From positions 2,981,001 to 3,045,000 of the forward strand of contig NC_134025.1 of assembly GCF_964204645.1 (NCBI RefSeq): 64,000 bases of DNA. Reading direction: 5' to 3'. How positions within the stretch are numbered: the stretch's first letter is position 1; each line of letters opens with the position of its first letter. This document shows, one piece after another, positions 25,384 through 37,880 of this stretch. This DNA is from Tubulanus polymorphus. Its lineage: Eukaryota; Nemertea; Palaeonemertea; Tubulaniformes; Tubulanidae. Position numbers and translations under genes: made by a program. A model generated the notes under the pieces. That model searched no databases. It was not told where the DNA came from and was given only the letters and a program-made list of their open reading frames with translations.

Positions 25384-26413
25384 ATGAAAGACGTCGCCAT
25401 CTTGTGGGATTGCGCGCTCCAGTTGTCCGACTCCGTGGTTATTGACATCTTGCAACGACTGTAAGACATTCTCCAAACTCTTAAACACGGAACACGTTAG
25501 AGAGTATATTCTCTTCCAGTCGTCATCAGGTGGAATGCCTTAATCTACATGAATTTATGAATTCTGACATCTCCAAATTGTTGGAAGTTTTTGATGCTGA
25601 ATATCGAATTGTGTGCATGTATGTTTATATAGCGGGTGGATTCAACAAGTAAGTAAATAATTGGATGAAACGAAGAAGGTGCCTTAGAAAGTTAGAAACG
25701 TATCAGTGAAATTTGTTATTCATAAATCAATATCTTGGAGTACTGTTTCTAGTTTTTATGTGGCTTTTTATATATCAAGACTCTTTCTGCCAAAAGTAAA
25801 GATTGTATGTGATGAAAGCGCATGGACAGCTCATCAAAACAACCCATTTCCAATAGGCTAAAATTCGGAAATTAAGTGCGAATTGATCCAACCTTTTTGA
25901 ACTTGACAATGTTGTATTATAGATGTCATACTCGGTGTTTATGTCATTTCGATGTATATGTTATTTGAGCCAAATATACAATACATCATTGTGTTAAAAG
26001 GTCGACATGTTTTTGTTATCAGTATCAGCACTCAGTAACTCATGAAAAATGAGATAAGATAGCTGTGTCCATTCAATAAATGAGAACCACACCGTAACCT
26101 TTCATGGAAAAGAAAGTATATCTTTTGTTTGCATCTTCTGGAGAAGCCATTTAGATGGGCTTGTTATTTTCAGGGATAATTCTCCATGTCCGTATATTAA
26201 ATTGGCGATAACTTTTAACTGCTATTGTTTCTAAACAGCAGTAACCGAGTCGTCGGAAAAAGGCTTTCTTCGTTGCCGTTCGGAAAAAAATCGCTGAGCC
26301 TGGCGAGATTCACCTGCTGCGTGTCCTCGGCGTCTTTGCGGCGAGATTCACTATCAACCAATCGTCCGCGATTTTCGATCGGCGGCAACAAGATCACTGT
26401 GTCCACAGCTTAA
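25384..26413 (+). CDS. Candidate two-exon small gene, strand uncertain
   Basis: Exon 1 (25384-25460) starts at ATG with an in-frame stop 24 bases upstream and ends in phase 2 at a strong donor (CT/GTAAGA). Exon 2 (26239-26413) follows a strong pyrimidine-rich acceptor (TTTCTAAACAG) and stops at TAA. Together they give an 83-residue product. Both exons are clearly richer in G and C than the surroundings and use C/G-ending codons. The product has VVGKR and LPFGKK, which resemble amidation/dibasic cleavage sites of neuropeptide precursors, but there is no signal peptide, so that reading is weak. The opposite strand is also open across both islands, and the same GTAAGAC reads as an acceptor there, so a minus-strand gene is a real alternative. 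Function unknown. Confidence 0.35.
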
Positions 26414-29372
26414 CACTCATTCTCCACCATCACTCCTTCCTTCCTGTTGTCTACAGAGATGCTGAATGACTATACTACTTTGTCCAAAATAATTCTACAA
26501 GACACCGCAGTCGGCACGGGGATTAGAGAAGATGATCATGTTATTTTTGAGAAATAGAAAATCCAACAAGTTACACGTTTGAAGAAGTTAATTTAATATA
26601 TACATCAACACCGTTAAAGTTATACATAAACAAAATTTATGAAAATAGAGATGACGCGGAAAGTGCACCATGGACCATCTAAGTTCGTTTCAGCATCTGG
26701 TTTCGACAACCTGCAAGTAAAACAACGTGAACTTAACGACGGGTGTGGTTATTCATTGGTCTGTGGATATCACTTTACTCAAAACTAATTACGTTATTTG
26801 ACACATTTTCACAGTGAGTTCGTATAAATGATGAAACGTAATTTTGACAACTCATTCACCATTTGATTTGAGGCGTTCGAGTTCCAAATTAAGGAACTTA
26901 ATTGAAATAGAGTTCACGTGACTAGTTGCTTATAGCAAAATTTCACTGGAGGATTAATTGGCACACATGTCGTGAATGAAACATAGTTAACACAATTCTA
27001 AACTCTTTGCTTCATAAAACCATGGACTCTAAATGTTTTTACGAGTCCCTTACACAAGACAGGAGCAATTGACACAAATTTCCTGAATGAAACTTAGGCA
27101 ACTTGCGAGCTAAGACCGATCGACCAATCTTACACGTGGTATACAGTCACAACTGACGGCTCGATGATGAAGCCAATTCAAGCCATTTCCTTTGCTTAAA
27201 AGTGGTTATACTTTGTAATTACTTTTGATTCTTCGGGCGCGCGTTAACAAGAAGCTCGAATTCCCTAGAAATGTACTAAAGAGCCCTCCACGTACAAATC
27301 GAATGTTACGGAACGTATTCTCCGGTAACTTTGTTCCCTGTCGAAGGTTCCTATCGGTGTAACAATAATAGCCTCTTCAGGGGAGAAACCGTAATAAGAT
27401 TGAGGAAAATGGTAAAATTACATTAGTACATTGTCTACGCGAGGGGGACCATGTGAAGTAACTATTATAGGAAGCGGGAATTAGCATCATTCATTCGACA
27501 TCAGTAATATAGCGGTGATCTTTACCACAAAACGCCAGCAGCCACCCCAAACGACAGATCATTTATTGTACTGGTCTTTGATTAGTAAAAACTTGGATGA
27601 ACTCTGCTGAACTATCATTCAGCCTAGAAATCATAAGGAGAAATCTTTCTCATTTTTTTTTGTAACCCGTGACGTCCACCTAATATCTATGAGGCTAATC
27701 TTCGAAACGTTCACCAATTTGCATGTTTGTGAAATGAAAGATTGTATAGGAGTCGTTTTCGGATACGTTTCTAGGCCGAATATCGATAAACCGACGATGA
27801 ACCAATCGTCTTTTGATTCAGACCTAGATTCCCATCGTATGGGAATATCGGGTGAACACTTCAAAGGGAGAAATCTGATATGTCCTTTGTGAGATGTATA
27901 CATTTATAGACGAGAACAAAATTAAACCAATATAAAAATCTCCGCATGGATTTGTTGGAACGTACCCGTGGGTCGTGGGTGTTCGCTGCAGTAAAATTTA
28001 GATAATTCTATCGGTAATCCGAGCTCAAGAAAATGGAGGCCATCCGAATCAACGTTTCCCCCAGATAACCACTTCTCATCCGTAATTGCCATAGGGGGAA
28101 GTTATTTCAACCCCCTCCCCTCCTCCATGAACGATCGAAAGAAATATGAAAAAGGAAATTTGAATGATTGATTATTCTCAAATGCATCCGCTGAGAAGAA
28201 AGGAGTTGAAAGAAGTTGAGAGAATATAAAGAGAATAAAAACAAAGGACATCTTTAAGAACGCTTCACCGAGCATAATGGCGAATATTTTCAAAAGGCCA
28301 ATCTCATATGTATTCATAGCAATAATTTCCCCACAACGAGAAGAGAATAGAGATCAAGTGTCAACCGACAGAGAGCGAATAGGCGCACGACATTATATTA
28401 AAAAAAAAATAACAGGATACGATCTGTTGACCGATGCGCGCGAGACCGTTTGCTACACCGGAAGTACACACAGTTCATACACTTGGAACTGGTAAAATTA
28501 TGCATCAGCAGCGGCAGTGATAAGTCGTTAGTTAACCTACGTGAAAGAAAGTGATAAGAGTCAGAAGCAATTTCCCACTCATCATTAACCATTTCCCTAA
28601 TCACACGTTAAACGTTCGTATCAGTCATGCATTCTGCCGGTGTGATTAACGTTTTTACAGCAACGAGATCGCATAAATATTTTATGGGAGGATTTTTATG
28701 GAAAAATGGTACCATGAGCAAAGCGGAAAATCCTACGATATGATCGAAAGTGTTTGCAAATCCCCATCGAGCCGTGAAACAATGAATCTGATATCGTATC
28801 GTATACAGAATAATGACACTGATATCTGGTCGTTTGTACACGACGTGTCCAACTATTATCATTTGATGGTTTTTTATGGTCGAGAGTTTGTAAAGCGACT
28901 ATTAGCTGGATACGTGTTACGACTATTGCATCGAGGGCGTGGTGGAGTAAAATAAGTCACCTTCAGTAGCCACTATTACCTACTAATTAACGTGTTGATG
29001 TGCGACAGAAAAACCTGATTTAAATGCCCAGAATCAGACGAATAACACGAGGTTCTCACATATAAATTGGTCACTTATTGGCGCTATTAAGTCGGTTAGC
29101 TTTGCGTTTATAAAAGGTCACAGAATGCGTATAAATCAGAATAAATGAGTCGAGATGGACGTAGCTTTATCTTCAACTATCCTGATTCCCGATTTATGTT
29201 CATAACGATCTGACATATCCATTCTATTGATAGCTGTTGTTTCGGGTATTTTCGGTTCCTTGATTGACGAAACGTGTAAATTCGACGCTACGATACTGAC
29301 AGCGTTATCACAACCATAGCCATAACGAGCACCGATTTAGCGATGGACCAACAATATGGCGATTTGATATCC

Positions 29373-29383
29373 AAGATGGCGGC
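29373..29383 (+). promoter_or_regulatory. YY1-type site AAGATGGCGGC
   Basis: An exact match to the animal YY1 consensus, often found just downstream of transcription starts. No gene is evident beside it, so its role is unclear. Confidence 0.3.
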
Positions 29384-29755
29384 ACCTGGTAGTTTAAAAA
29401 GATACTTTCCACGTCGCCATGTTTATGTCATCTGATTAACCTTAACCATCGTCGATTTTATGAATGTTCGACTAAATCGCAAAATCGGCTGCGAAATTGA
29501 TCGCAAAAATCGGATGCTCGTAAAAACGACTCATATCTACGTTTAATCTGTATATGACATGAAATGTTTTTTCGGTCACCAGCGGAAAAAAATCCACGAC
29601 ACCGTAACTGTTACGAAAATGTTTTTTTTTATAAAGTGATCACAAAGCGTCGTCATTTAGGGTAGTGTGTGAGTCGATCAATATTGCAGGCGTTCCAAAA
29701 TAACAATTACAATATGTGAATATTGGCGTTTATTTGTGATTAATCAAATTTCTGT

Positions 29756-29930
29756 TATGTAAATATGTTCTACGTCATCGATATCGGGGGTTAGACTGGT
29801 TGCCACTAGATTCAATACAATTGTTGATATACCGGTTTTCAAATTCAAAATGAAAATAACTTTATTGATCACGATCATTATTTATATGTTATTCATTGTC
29901 GACAAAATTAAGCAATATTTGGATATCTTA
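29756..29930 (+). repeat. Dispersed repeat, copy 1
   Basis: Shares a diverged core with 55090-55240 in the same orientation: CTACGTCATCrATATCG, then GGTTAGACTGGTT, then AATTCAAAAT and TTGTCGA at similar spacing. No terminal repeats or coding capacity seen; probably an old copy of a short interspersed or MITE-like element. Confidence 0.5.
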
Positions 29931-30058
29931 TTTTTCAAGGCGTTAATGAAATTTTAAATTGGTCTTATTGATATTTTTATTGAATGATGGTTTGAAATAC
30001 ACGGTAAAAGTGGTACATCCATCAGTAATGAACGTACCAAAGATGCGTTTCTCCAACG

Positions 30059-33000
30059 TTACTTAAATAGTTTCCCTCCGTTAGCGTTACATTTCTCATC
30101 ACAGTTCAATTTCAGTTGTACCGCTTTACCCAGACAAGTCCATACACACTCGTCCATTTCACTGAAACAAAATAAAAGAAAGATTATTCAAGATTAACTA
30201 TAGATTGAATGAAATTATGTGGGGACGTCGATGTCTAACTTTGCTAGGATTTGATTCCGGAGCCGCTTGGCGATCGTCCTAACCATTTGGGCATGGCGAA
30301 CATAGGTTTTTCGTCGTTGAGTCGACGAGTCGTCGGAGCTGATAACCGAATGCACTATCGTTCTGTCCATGGATTCTAAAACGAAGTCCATGTTCATTTT
30401 GTCTTAACGCATTTCACAGTATCGTCCATCTTGGAACTAGGTTTGGTTGTCATCAACTCAGCGACCGTGCTCAGTTGCGTGGTTCGCTATTTTCGGACTA
30501 TAGCTCCGACTTACTAACATAGAAATAGTGGATTAACTCCGAAATTCGCTGATGCCGACCGATCGTATGCTTGACCGAAACTCATTGTGACGTCATCGTG
30601 ACGTCATTCATATGTGAGGGAGATCTCCAGTGACGTATTTTATCTAGAGAGTAAACCTCGGCACTTCTGTGAATAGTTGTAATAGTTGTAAATTACTTCA
30701 TAGTTTTAACCAGTTTCATCTTGGATGTTCGGAATATCGATTCATCGATGTTGATTCGTTTATAGATTATGAGTGACGATATCAATACGACGCAATGAAA
30801 ACATGTCACTATCACTTCATCGCATCGACTTAATGTGTAATTGAAAGTGATTATCCCAGCTATAAAACAAGGATAGATTTAATCTTTGCGTCATGAGTGT
30901 CTCGGATAATCCTCATCTTTATAGATTCATATCGTTATAAAGTGTGCGATTAGTTTTTATAAATTGCCCTAAAAAGGAATAGTTCCCTCGCATTGATTGC
31001 GACGGTTACTGCCCCCTGTGTAAAAGTTCGGTACTCTTTTTTTAATGCCGCAATAAACACTGAGATGAAACGAAGCAATAAACATGTAATATTAGACAGG
31101 GAAGAAAAGGAGTGTTTTGATGATAAAGAAAATCATCTGAAGGCGGCTTGATTATTAATAGAATACCATTCCTGGTCGTCTATCGATGGTTACACATCGA
31201 TGGGTGTCTAAAGATCTGTTTCCCATATTCAAAACATGGGATATGGAATAGTTGATATCTGGGAATGTTTTTACCTCGCGTGGTTCGCGAGCCTCGGAGA
31301 ATGTCGCAGCCTCATGTTACAGATTAATGTTTTATCACGAGAACGTGGTACACGATCTGTTCTTTATCCTTCTCTTGTGTCAGTAATCATAATCGTATCT
31401 ATCATATCAAAAATACATACATAGAATGTGTTGAAATAGAACACATAGTATCCCCTTCGTAGACAGCATTTAGAACTTATCCTCGATACAATCACAGTGG
31501 GAGATAAGTTTACTGACAACTTTACAATGTAGTTTCGCGTTACTTACCCTTCCGGGGCTCCACAGTCCGCTCTGCATGGATTGTACATATATTGCGCATA
31601 TTTTGTGCAGAAGATTTCACACTTTTTACCAGTTTTTCTATTTATCCCTGATACAGTGACAACTGAAATGTACAAAATGATATCATATTCTTGATTTTAT
31701 GCCTTTTTATCCACTAAAAACTACATGAGATATCTGACTTGTTAAAGCCAGCTGAAACATAAGAAATCCTTTCTCGATTCTCAACACGTATAATCCTCGA
31801 GGGCATTAGTTTTTATAATAGTCTAACAGCGCAAGTCGTTTCAGCTGTAATCACAGAATTATGATTATTTAGTAACGAAATTTTCCGCTTCTACAAATTC
31901 TTTCGTTCTCGCGCCTTAAGTTTCTTCATTCCAGACTCTGTCTGATGACTTTTCGATATCGTTGGGGAATCTTTGATGGCTCGATGTGATTAACCGGGGC
32001 CAATATTCAATAGTAAATATTTGTCAACTGTTACTCTGCAAACACAACTGAAATAAATTTCAAGATCGTCATTTCAGAAAACATTCGTTATTTATACTAG
32101 ATTTCAGAGTTATTTCCACACGCGCGTGTACAAGCTATGTATACTGTATACATGAATTAGGGATTGTCAACACGGAAGCCTCAACTGATGAAATGCTACG
32201 GTTTCCGATCAAACCGGATGATCTAGCAGATGGGTAATGCCGGCATTTACTAAATCGATGAATAGTTAATGTATAATCATTCTACAGAAACTAAACCCAA
32301 GCCACCCATATCGCTCAGTATATCTCTTATGGTAGGTCCAAAATAAAATTCCAGGGACCCAGTTCTACGCGTTTAGGCCATACTTTGGTCCCATGTGAAC
32401 TAGGTGAGGATCTCATCTAATCCAGACGAGTAATAGTAATTTTATCGTCCTTTTCACTGTGTTCAAGGGCGCTTTTCATTAAATTGGCATTATTACCCCC
32501 AGCCTATAACTCTAACCATTTATCAGTCATGAAACCACTATTTCAATGTATTTTCCTAATCTAAATAGTGCATGTTTATCAAATACATCGATATACTTCT
32601 TCTATATTTTTGCTTCGTTTTTCTCAGTATTTGCTGCGCGTGGTTTAACCGATAGCGATAGACCGCTTTGACCTCTTCCAGGTTAGTGACATTCGTTTGA
32701 TTATCGCAGGCTGAGGGCGTCCAGTTATCTAGCACGCAATCAATCACTCGATACTCACAAATTCTTGCCATAATCCCAACTGATTGCCAGGAAAAATGCC
32801 AAAGGCCAATATTCCGCAGTAGTTTTTTTCCGAATTTCTTATTATCAGCGCACATTTCAAACCTATCAACAGGTAAAACTATTAAATCACTATTTCTTGT
32901 TCTTTAAGCAATTCTATTGGCTTATCAATTCTGATATGTTTCGATGCTGCGAGGTGCTTTCATGAAAATTCAATTTCATTTTGTAATTACTTTAACTAAA

Positions 33001-36000
33001 ACCGAAACATAAGGAATCTCATTAGTCACTTCAGAATAGCAGTGCCTCACAGCTCGGTTTCAAATGACACTGCGACTGAAATCGTAAATCCAATTTTCTC
33101 CTAAAATATAAAGCCAATCAAACATAGACACGGTAAGAATGTATTATCAGTTGGTTCGGTCATACAAAAAACGGCATTCGTTCGATAAAAGATGCTCTGT
33201 ACTTTCAAGTTTTTGGCAATATTTGTGATTGATTTTGTGTTCAGATTTGACCAGCTCCTCAGAAGCCTACTCGTCCTTCGCGACCAATGGAAAGTATTGT
33301 GACGAGGGAAAAGGTTGCTACGTTCGTTATCCCAATTGTATCCATGCGTGTGATCATCCGCTGTATATACTCTTCGTAAAACCCTGTGATTAACTTGATT
33401 GTCAGTTTCCTTTACACAAATTGCAAGGGTTGTGATAACAACACCGTATACATCCTCTTTACGACGGTACGGGTTGTAACATTATATCTCACGGGAACGT
33501 TAAACTGTGTTCCCATGTACAAAATGAAATGACAACTCGAATATCAGGAATGAATCATATGCGTACCCAGGAAATTGATATATTTTTTCGTGGCCACGAA
33601 TTCGTAGTTGTTCGCGCACATTTCGGCTTACAGAGATTTCATAATCTTCTATTCGTAGATGAATATTGTCGTATGAAAATTGTTTTTCTTTTTCTCGTCT
33701 ATTTTAATATCTAAAAAACAAATCCCCTTCGCAGAAAACGACGCCGAAACGTGGAAAGTGCCGATGTTTAAACTCCGTGTCGTGAGATTGATTTTCTACA
33801 TTGCGTGCAACATCAAACTGTTTATTTCTCAACTCTCACATTGACATTGGCGCGTTCGTTCCCAGTCATATTTGCGCTTTTTAACGAACGAAATTTCAAA
33901 CACGACCGTCGCAAATATTCATTGAAACTATAGCAGAACTATTTAAATAAGGATGACAAATTTTCACCGAACTTTCTATAACAGAAGAAAAAACGGTCAT
34001 CCACAGAATAGCGTGTTACCTTTGACGGATTCCTGTCGCGTGAGACTATACGAGCTGGACTAACGGAAAAGAACTATTTACCATATGTCGCCAGAAGGAT
34101 CAAATAGTTCTTTTCTAGTTTGTTATATCCTGCACACTTTATCGTGTCTAGCCAAGTGATATTGACGGGATATTGGAAGACTGAACATTTCCGTTATCCG
34201 TCGTATCGGGTTTTACTTTAACCCCCTGTTAATGCCGTACGAGTGCGGGCGAAGTGAAGGAAAGTTTTTAAAAACATTTAATGCAACCTTATCAACAACA
34301 AACGAGTTTTAAAAGTGAAACTTTATGGTGTAACATGTCAATAAATGTGGTTGTGAAAAGCACTTTCCGCGTATATTTACCGATACTCGTACACCGAATG
34401 AAAGATTAAAATGATTTGTAATGTGACATGATTGGTGCATAATGAGACACGCGTTTAACGAACACTCAATTCATCTTTGAGACAGAAAAGCGATATCAGA
34501 TATAGACAATGATCCAGGTATCGACGAGGTAAAAATGCGGCGTACAAAATATATGCAGCATGTAATCCACGATTTTAGATGGAAGTAGCGAATGTTGGCG
34601 ACGATGAAAGCGTTTTTCGCATCAGTTGGGATTCGAAACGGGGGAATTATGTTGGGTTTATTAAATTTGCGATGTCAAATAATCGTGTTTAGCGCATTTG
34701 CATACATTGAATTAAAACTGGCAGTTGATTTAGTCGTTGTTTGAAAGAAACTCGGAGGAAACGCACGATATTGACACAGTGACTAGCACGATATGTAGCA
34801 TCTTTGCTTACGCCAGGGGTCCGTAGACACCTTAGTATATACCTTTATACAACCTTCGGTCCATGAACATAATCATATGAATACAATATCAAACCTATAT
34901 CCCAACGTCCTATATAGATATATTTTGTAGGTTGTTCATAGAGAACTATCTCAAATTCTACTAATAAAATTCATCATTATACAGTGTACTATGCCTTTTT
35001 CTTTTGTTTTCCTTTGTTCACTTGAAATTCTCTTCATTCGTTTATTCATTAATCATTGTACAGCTGTTTTGTTTTTTTTTGCACGGGGCTGGGCGGTCTG
35101 TGTCTCTTAGATTACAGCAAGATTCTATCGTAAGAACTATTCGTATCAATATTATTTTTGTTATATGCTGAATCCAAGAAAAACTAAATATCAGATCATC
35201 ATATCATATATTTACAGCATTCAGTTTTCATTTGTTCGTTCAATTCATCCATTTTTCACCACCCTCGCACTTCACAAAGTCTACGTTGTTATCAATTGTT
35301 CGTATCAAATTGTTCGTTACTGTCAAATTTGCTATCCGTAGATTATTGACAAATGTTATTTTCTGCAGACTTTTCTTGAATCCGTTGGAAACTGTTCACG
35401 TAATTGTATCATTATTGGCCATTAGCCACAATTACGACGCCAACAAACTGCCTAATTGCATCCGACACATTAATTTCGATGGTCAATCCCTCGTCGGTGA
35501 CTTGAGAACACGTCATATTGCAACACTTATACGAAGCGCCCTATCACTTCAACAGACCTTAAACCATGCCAACACCAACTGCATAACCCGAGTATGTTCG
35601 ATGTTTCGAACGTCAGAATTAGATTTCTAAACAATTTACCGCGCAGTATCACGAATGTTTATTTTTAGTTCTATTCACTTATGATTTGACAAGTAGTCGA
35701 TGACACATGCGAATTCGTGATTAGATATCTAATCTACGCGGTCATCATTAAATCTAATTGAATCGAATTGAAATTTCACGGAAAGTTCAACCTACACAAC
35801 TTATTATTATCATTTAGCTAATTATTTCAAATAATTCGATATTCGAACCTAATCGAACTGATTATGTATACAGAAGTTTGATATGTGATGTATCGATGCA
35901 AGATTGATAAGATATCATGGGCAATAATAGAATAATCGTAGGCAAAGATGTATACAATTAGTGATAATTGGTAATATCTGCTGGGAAATGATACCAGACA

Positions 36001-37758
36001 CTGGGTATATAATCATCATCATTATGATTATAATATGGTTACTTTATCCGCCCAGGTAATCATCAGTTCACTTGAGAATGTGCAATTGCAGATTAATCGA
36101 AACCTTTTACCTATAAAATAATGTTACTGATAGAACGATGTGAAACCCCTCCCGAACAATACGAAAAACAAAAGTCAGTCTGGAAAGTTGCCTTGAGCTT
36201 TTGAAATAATTCACAGCTCAAGGAAAGTGAACAATGCATCAGAAGAAACCTTCGTGCACGTTTTTCTTGTTGTCTCGTTGGATTTGACTGTATCTTCGTT
36301 TCAACATGGACAAATTACTGTTACCGGTATATTAGATTCTATATATTTTGAATAGAATATTTCAAAGGTAAAAGCCTTAGTATGGAAGCAAATGGCTTGA
36401 TAAGATCACTGGGAATTGCGAATGTCGAATGGATACTCCCTCGATGACCCATTGATAATGTGGAGTATCAGAATACTTTTTTTTTCGAATGTATGACGAG
36501 CACAGTCGATGAAATCCCTAATGACGAGTATTCCCACGTATGATATTCGACGCCTATTGTGCGCATAATGAAATATGAAAAACGAAACGTGAAAGGAATA
36601 ATTCAAAGCTATTCCTTGGATGATGTAGCCTTGATTCGAAAAATGGAAATGATGGTATCGAAGTTTCAGGAAGCACGGTCACTCCCGATTCGTTATCATC
36701 GTGGGTGGTTTCTACTGAGACCTTGAGGATGAAACGAACCGTATCAACAAACGCGTAACCGAAATGAAACGGTCGACCATCCATGACATGACATCATCCT
36801 TTCTGATTTATCACTCGGGGAATGGGAAGAATGCGACAAGACGCCTTAATAAAATACATCGCAATTCATCATATCTCGAACGCAGAGCGATGGACAATGT
36901 TTTGTCGTCGGTAACTTTTCAAACAAGCGGGGAATTAATACCGGTTAACTGTAGTAACATCGGACAAACTTATGATTGAAGAGGCACCTGCAGTAAAATA
37001 GAAATACGATGCACGACGAACTAAGCAATTCCGGCAACATGAGCGCCAGACCAAAACGACCATCGTTAGAACGTTTAATTCCTCGCTGTATCTGGTGGAA
37101 AAGCTTCGACGACATCGACTAAAAGCTACAATAATCGCGGCTGATGTTCGTGCTAGAAAATTAAACGATATCTCGACTCAGGGTCTCAGGGTATTTATTA
37201 TCTTCGTGAAAAACTTTACTTCGCTAAATTACGACTGTCCACCTAAAACTAACAGCTTTTATTTCTCCGTCACGTCGTTTCAAATGTAGTTTCAAGAATG
37301 TTTGCCATGTTCAGATATAATTCATCTAGGTAAACGTGATACTCGAAACGAGTTCGTGACTCGCGTGTCTTGAGTTGCATTCAACGCTAATTTGATTCTA
37401 AGTCGAAGATTAAAGCTAAAATAATTTCCTTGCACAAATTGAGTCAAAGAATCAATGAAATATTTTTCCACGACTTAAAAGATGATGGATTCGCAATTGA
37501 AAATCATTTTAAAAAAGATCCTGGCTTTCATTCAGTCGATCTAGCATTTTACGCGATGAAATATATATATACATATGTTGCATTGAACATTATTTTAAGC
37601 TTTTCCTTTATTGAATAACATGTTCGAAATCTTTTTTTATCAAGAGTTCATGGAAAGAGCGCTATAAAGAACGATTTTCATCAATTATCGTTAAAAGTAT
37701 ACAATTCATTACTCTTACCTGCTAATGCACACATAACCAAAACTACACAAGCCTTCAT
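30059..37758 (-). CDS. Secreted Cys-rich peptide with two CX3C helical-hairpin motifs
   Basis: Three exons join in phase: 37758-37719 (signal peptide start MKACVVLVMCALA), 31662-31548 and 30161-30059, giving 85 residues. Donors and acceptors are canonical (GTAAGA/TTTCAG, GTAAGT/GTTTCAG). After a signal peptide of about 19 residues the product is basic, with eight cysteines spaced C-x3-C-x10-C-x3-C-x9-C-x3-C-x10-C-x3-C, so the CX3C-x10-CX3C unit is duplicated. That spacing is the signature of cystine-stabilised helix-loop-helix peptides (alpha-hairpinin type), which include protease inhibitors, antimicrobial and channel-active peptides. The function here cannot be chosen from sequence. Each hairpin lies mostly in its own exon, consistent with exon duplication. 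The stop is followed closely by non-coding DNA. Confidence 0.75.
30215..30397 (-). CDS. Small 60-residue basic ORF downstream of tandem CREs
   Basis: A 60-codon frame with strong C-ending codon preference, unlike the AT-rich background. The N-terminal half is acidic to neutral (MNMDFVLESMDRT, then SSDDSSTQRRK); the C-terminal half is a basic, amphipathic-helix-like segment (VRTIAKRLRNQILAKLDID). There is no signal peptide or membrane helix. An in-frame TAA lies a few codons upstream, fixing the start. A 12-codon upstream ORF (30429-30394) with a good AAGATGG context ends in a TGA that overlaps the start as ATGA, suggesting control by reinitiation. Two full CREs lie about 190-210 bp upstream. 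It sits on the same strand inside intron 2 of the Cys-rich peptide gene. No family recognised; it may be an independent small gene or chance. Confidence 0.45.
   Translation of the reverse strand: MNMDFVLESMDRTIVHSVISSDDSSTQRRKTYVRHAQMVRTIAKRLRNQILAKLDIDVPT
30588..30637. promoter_or_regulatory. Tandem CRE cluster (CREB/ATF sites)
   Basis: Two perfect palindromic TGACGTCA elements at 30588-30595 and 30599-30606, offset by 11 bp (one helical turn), plus a third TGACGTA at 30631-30637. Such clusters mark cAMP- or activity-responsive promoters. They lie upstream of the 60-codon minus-strand ORF at 30397 and inside intron 2 of the peptide gene. Confidence 0.6.
32556..32779 (-). CDS. Candidate alternative last exon of the secreted-peptide gene
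   Basis: A minus-strand segment with a good acceptor (pyrimidine-rich CATTTTTCCTGGCAATCAG) opens in phase 1, exactly the phase left by the signal-peptide exon at 37758-37719, and runs 73 codons to TAG. Joined to that exon it would give a secreted product of about 87 residues. It contains CEYRVIDCVLDNWTPSACDN, faintly like the start of a thrombospondin type 1 repeat, then a basic tail (LRKTKQKYRRS). Codon use is coding-like. It could be an alternative last exon, an exon of a nested gene, or a relic. A GTGAGT inside (after ARI) would also allow a 21-base micro-exon. Confidence 0.3.
34064..34118. repeat. Inverted repeat, 13-bp stem
   Basis: AAAAGAACTATTT and its exact complement AAATAGTTCTTTT are separated by about 20 bases, and the match continues weakly outward (CTAACGG against CTAGTTTG). 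It lies in intron 1 of the peptide gene. It may be a foldback relic. Confidence 0.45.
35369..35591 (+). other. Candidate orphan exon, plus strand
   Basis: A 74-codon open segment bounded by TTTTCTGCAG and a GTATGT donor, with frequent C-ending codons against an AT-rich background. The translation has hydrophobic, helix-like blocks (ETVHVIVSLLAISHNYDANK; IRSALSLQQTLNHA). No partner exon or family was recognised; it lies opposite the large intron of the peptide gene. Confidence 0.25.
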
Positions 37759-37820
37759 CTTCTTAATTAAAAATCCTAGATAGGTGTCCCAGACTCCGGT
37801 CTAATGTTCGTCGCTCTTCT

Positions 37821-37880
37821 CTTTAATATACCGACGATTGCTACAACTAGCAGTACTAATCACTTTGCCACGTGACGTCA
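37821..37880 (-). promoter_or_regulatory. Promoter of the Cys-rich peptide gene: TATA-like box plus fused E-box/CRE
   Basis: Upstream of the ATG at 37758 on the minus strand there is a TATATTAAAG box (37821-37830) and, about 110 bp upstream of the ATG, CACGTGACGTCA (37869-37880), in which an E-box CACGTG overlaps a full CRE TGACGTCA. Position and order fit a core promoter for the signal-peptide exon. Confidence 0.5.

Larger units (their letters stand above)
26414..30058. other. Intergenic region with a dispersed repeat
   Basis: No supported gene. A degenerate direct repeat (core around AATGAAACatAGttAAC) occurs near 26955-26995 and 27065-27105. An 85-codon frame at 28698-28955 and overlapping antisense frames near 27631-27903 look like chance. 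Local features listed separately are the YY1-type site at 29373 and the repeat copy at 29756. Confidence 0.4.

Noticed and set aside
36999-37289. 97-codon plus-strand frame
   Set aside because: About nine frames of this length are expected by chance here; there is no family match and the acceptor is poor.
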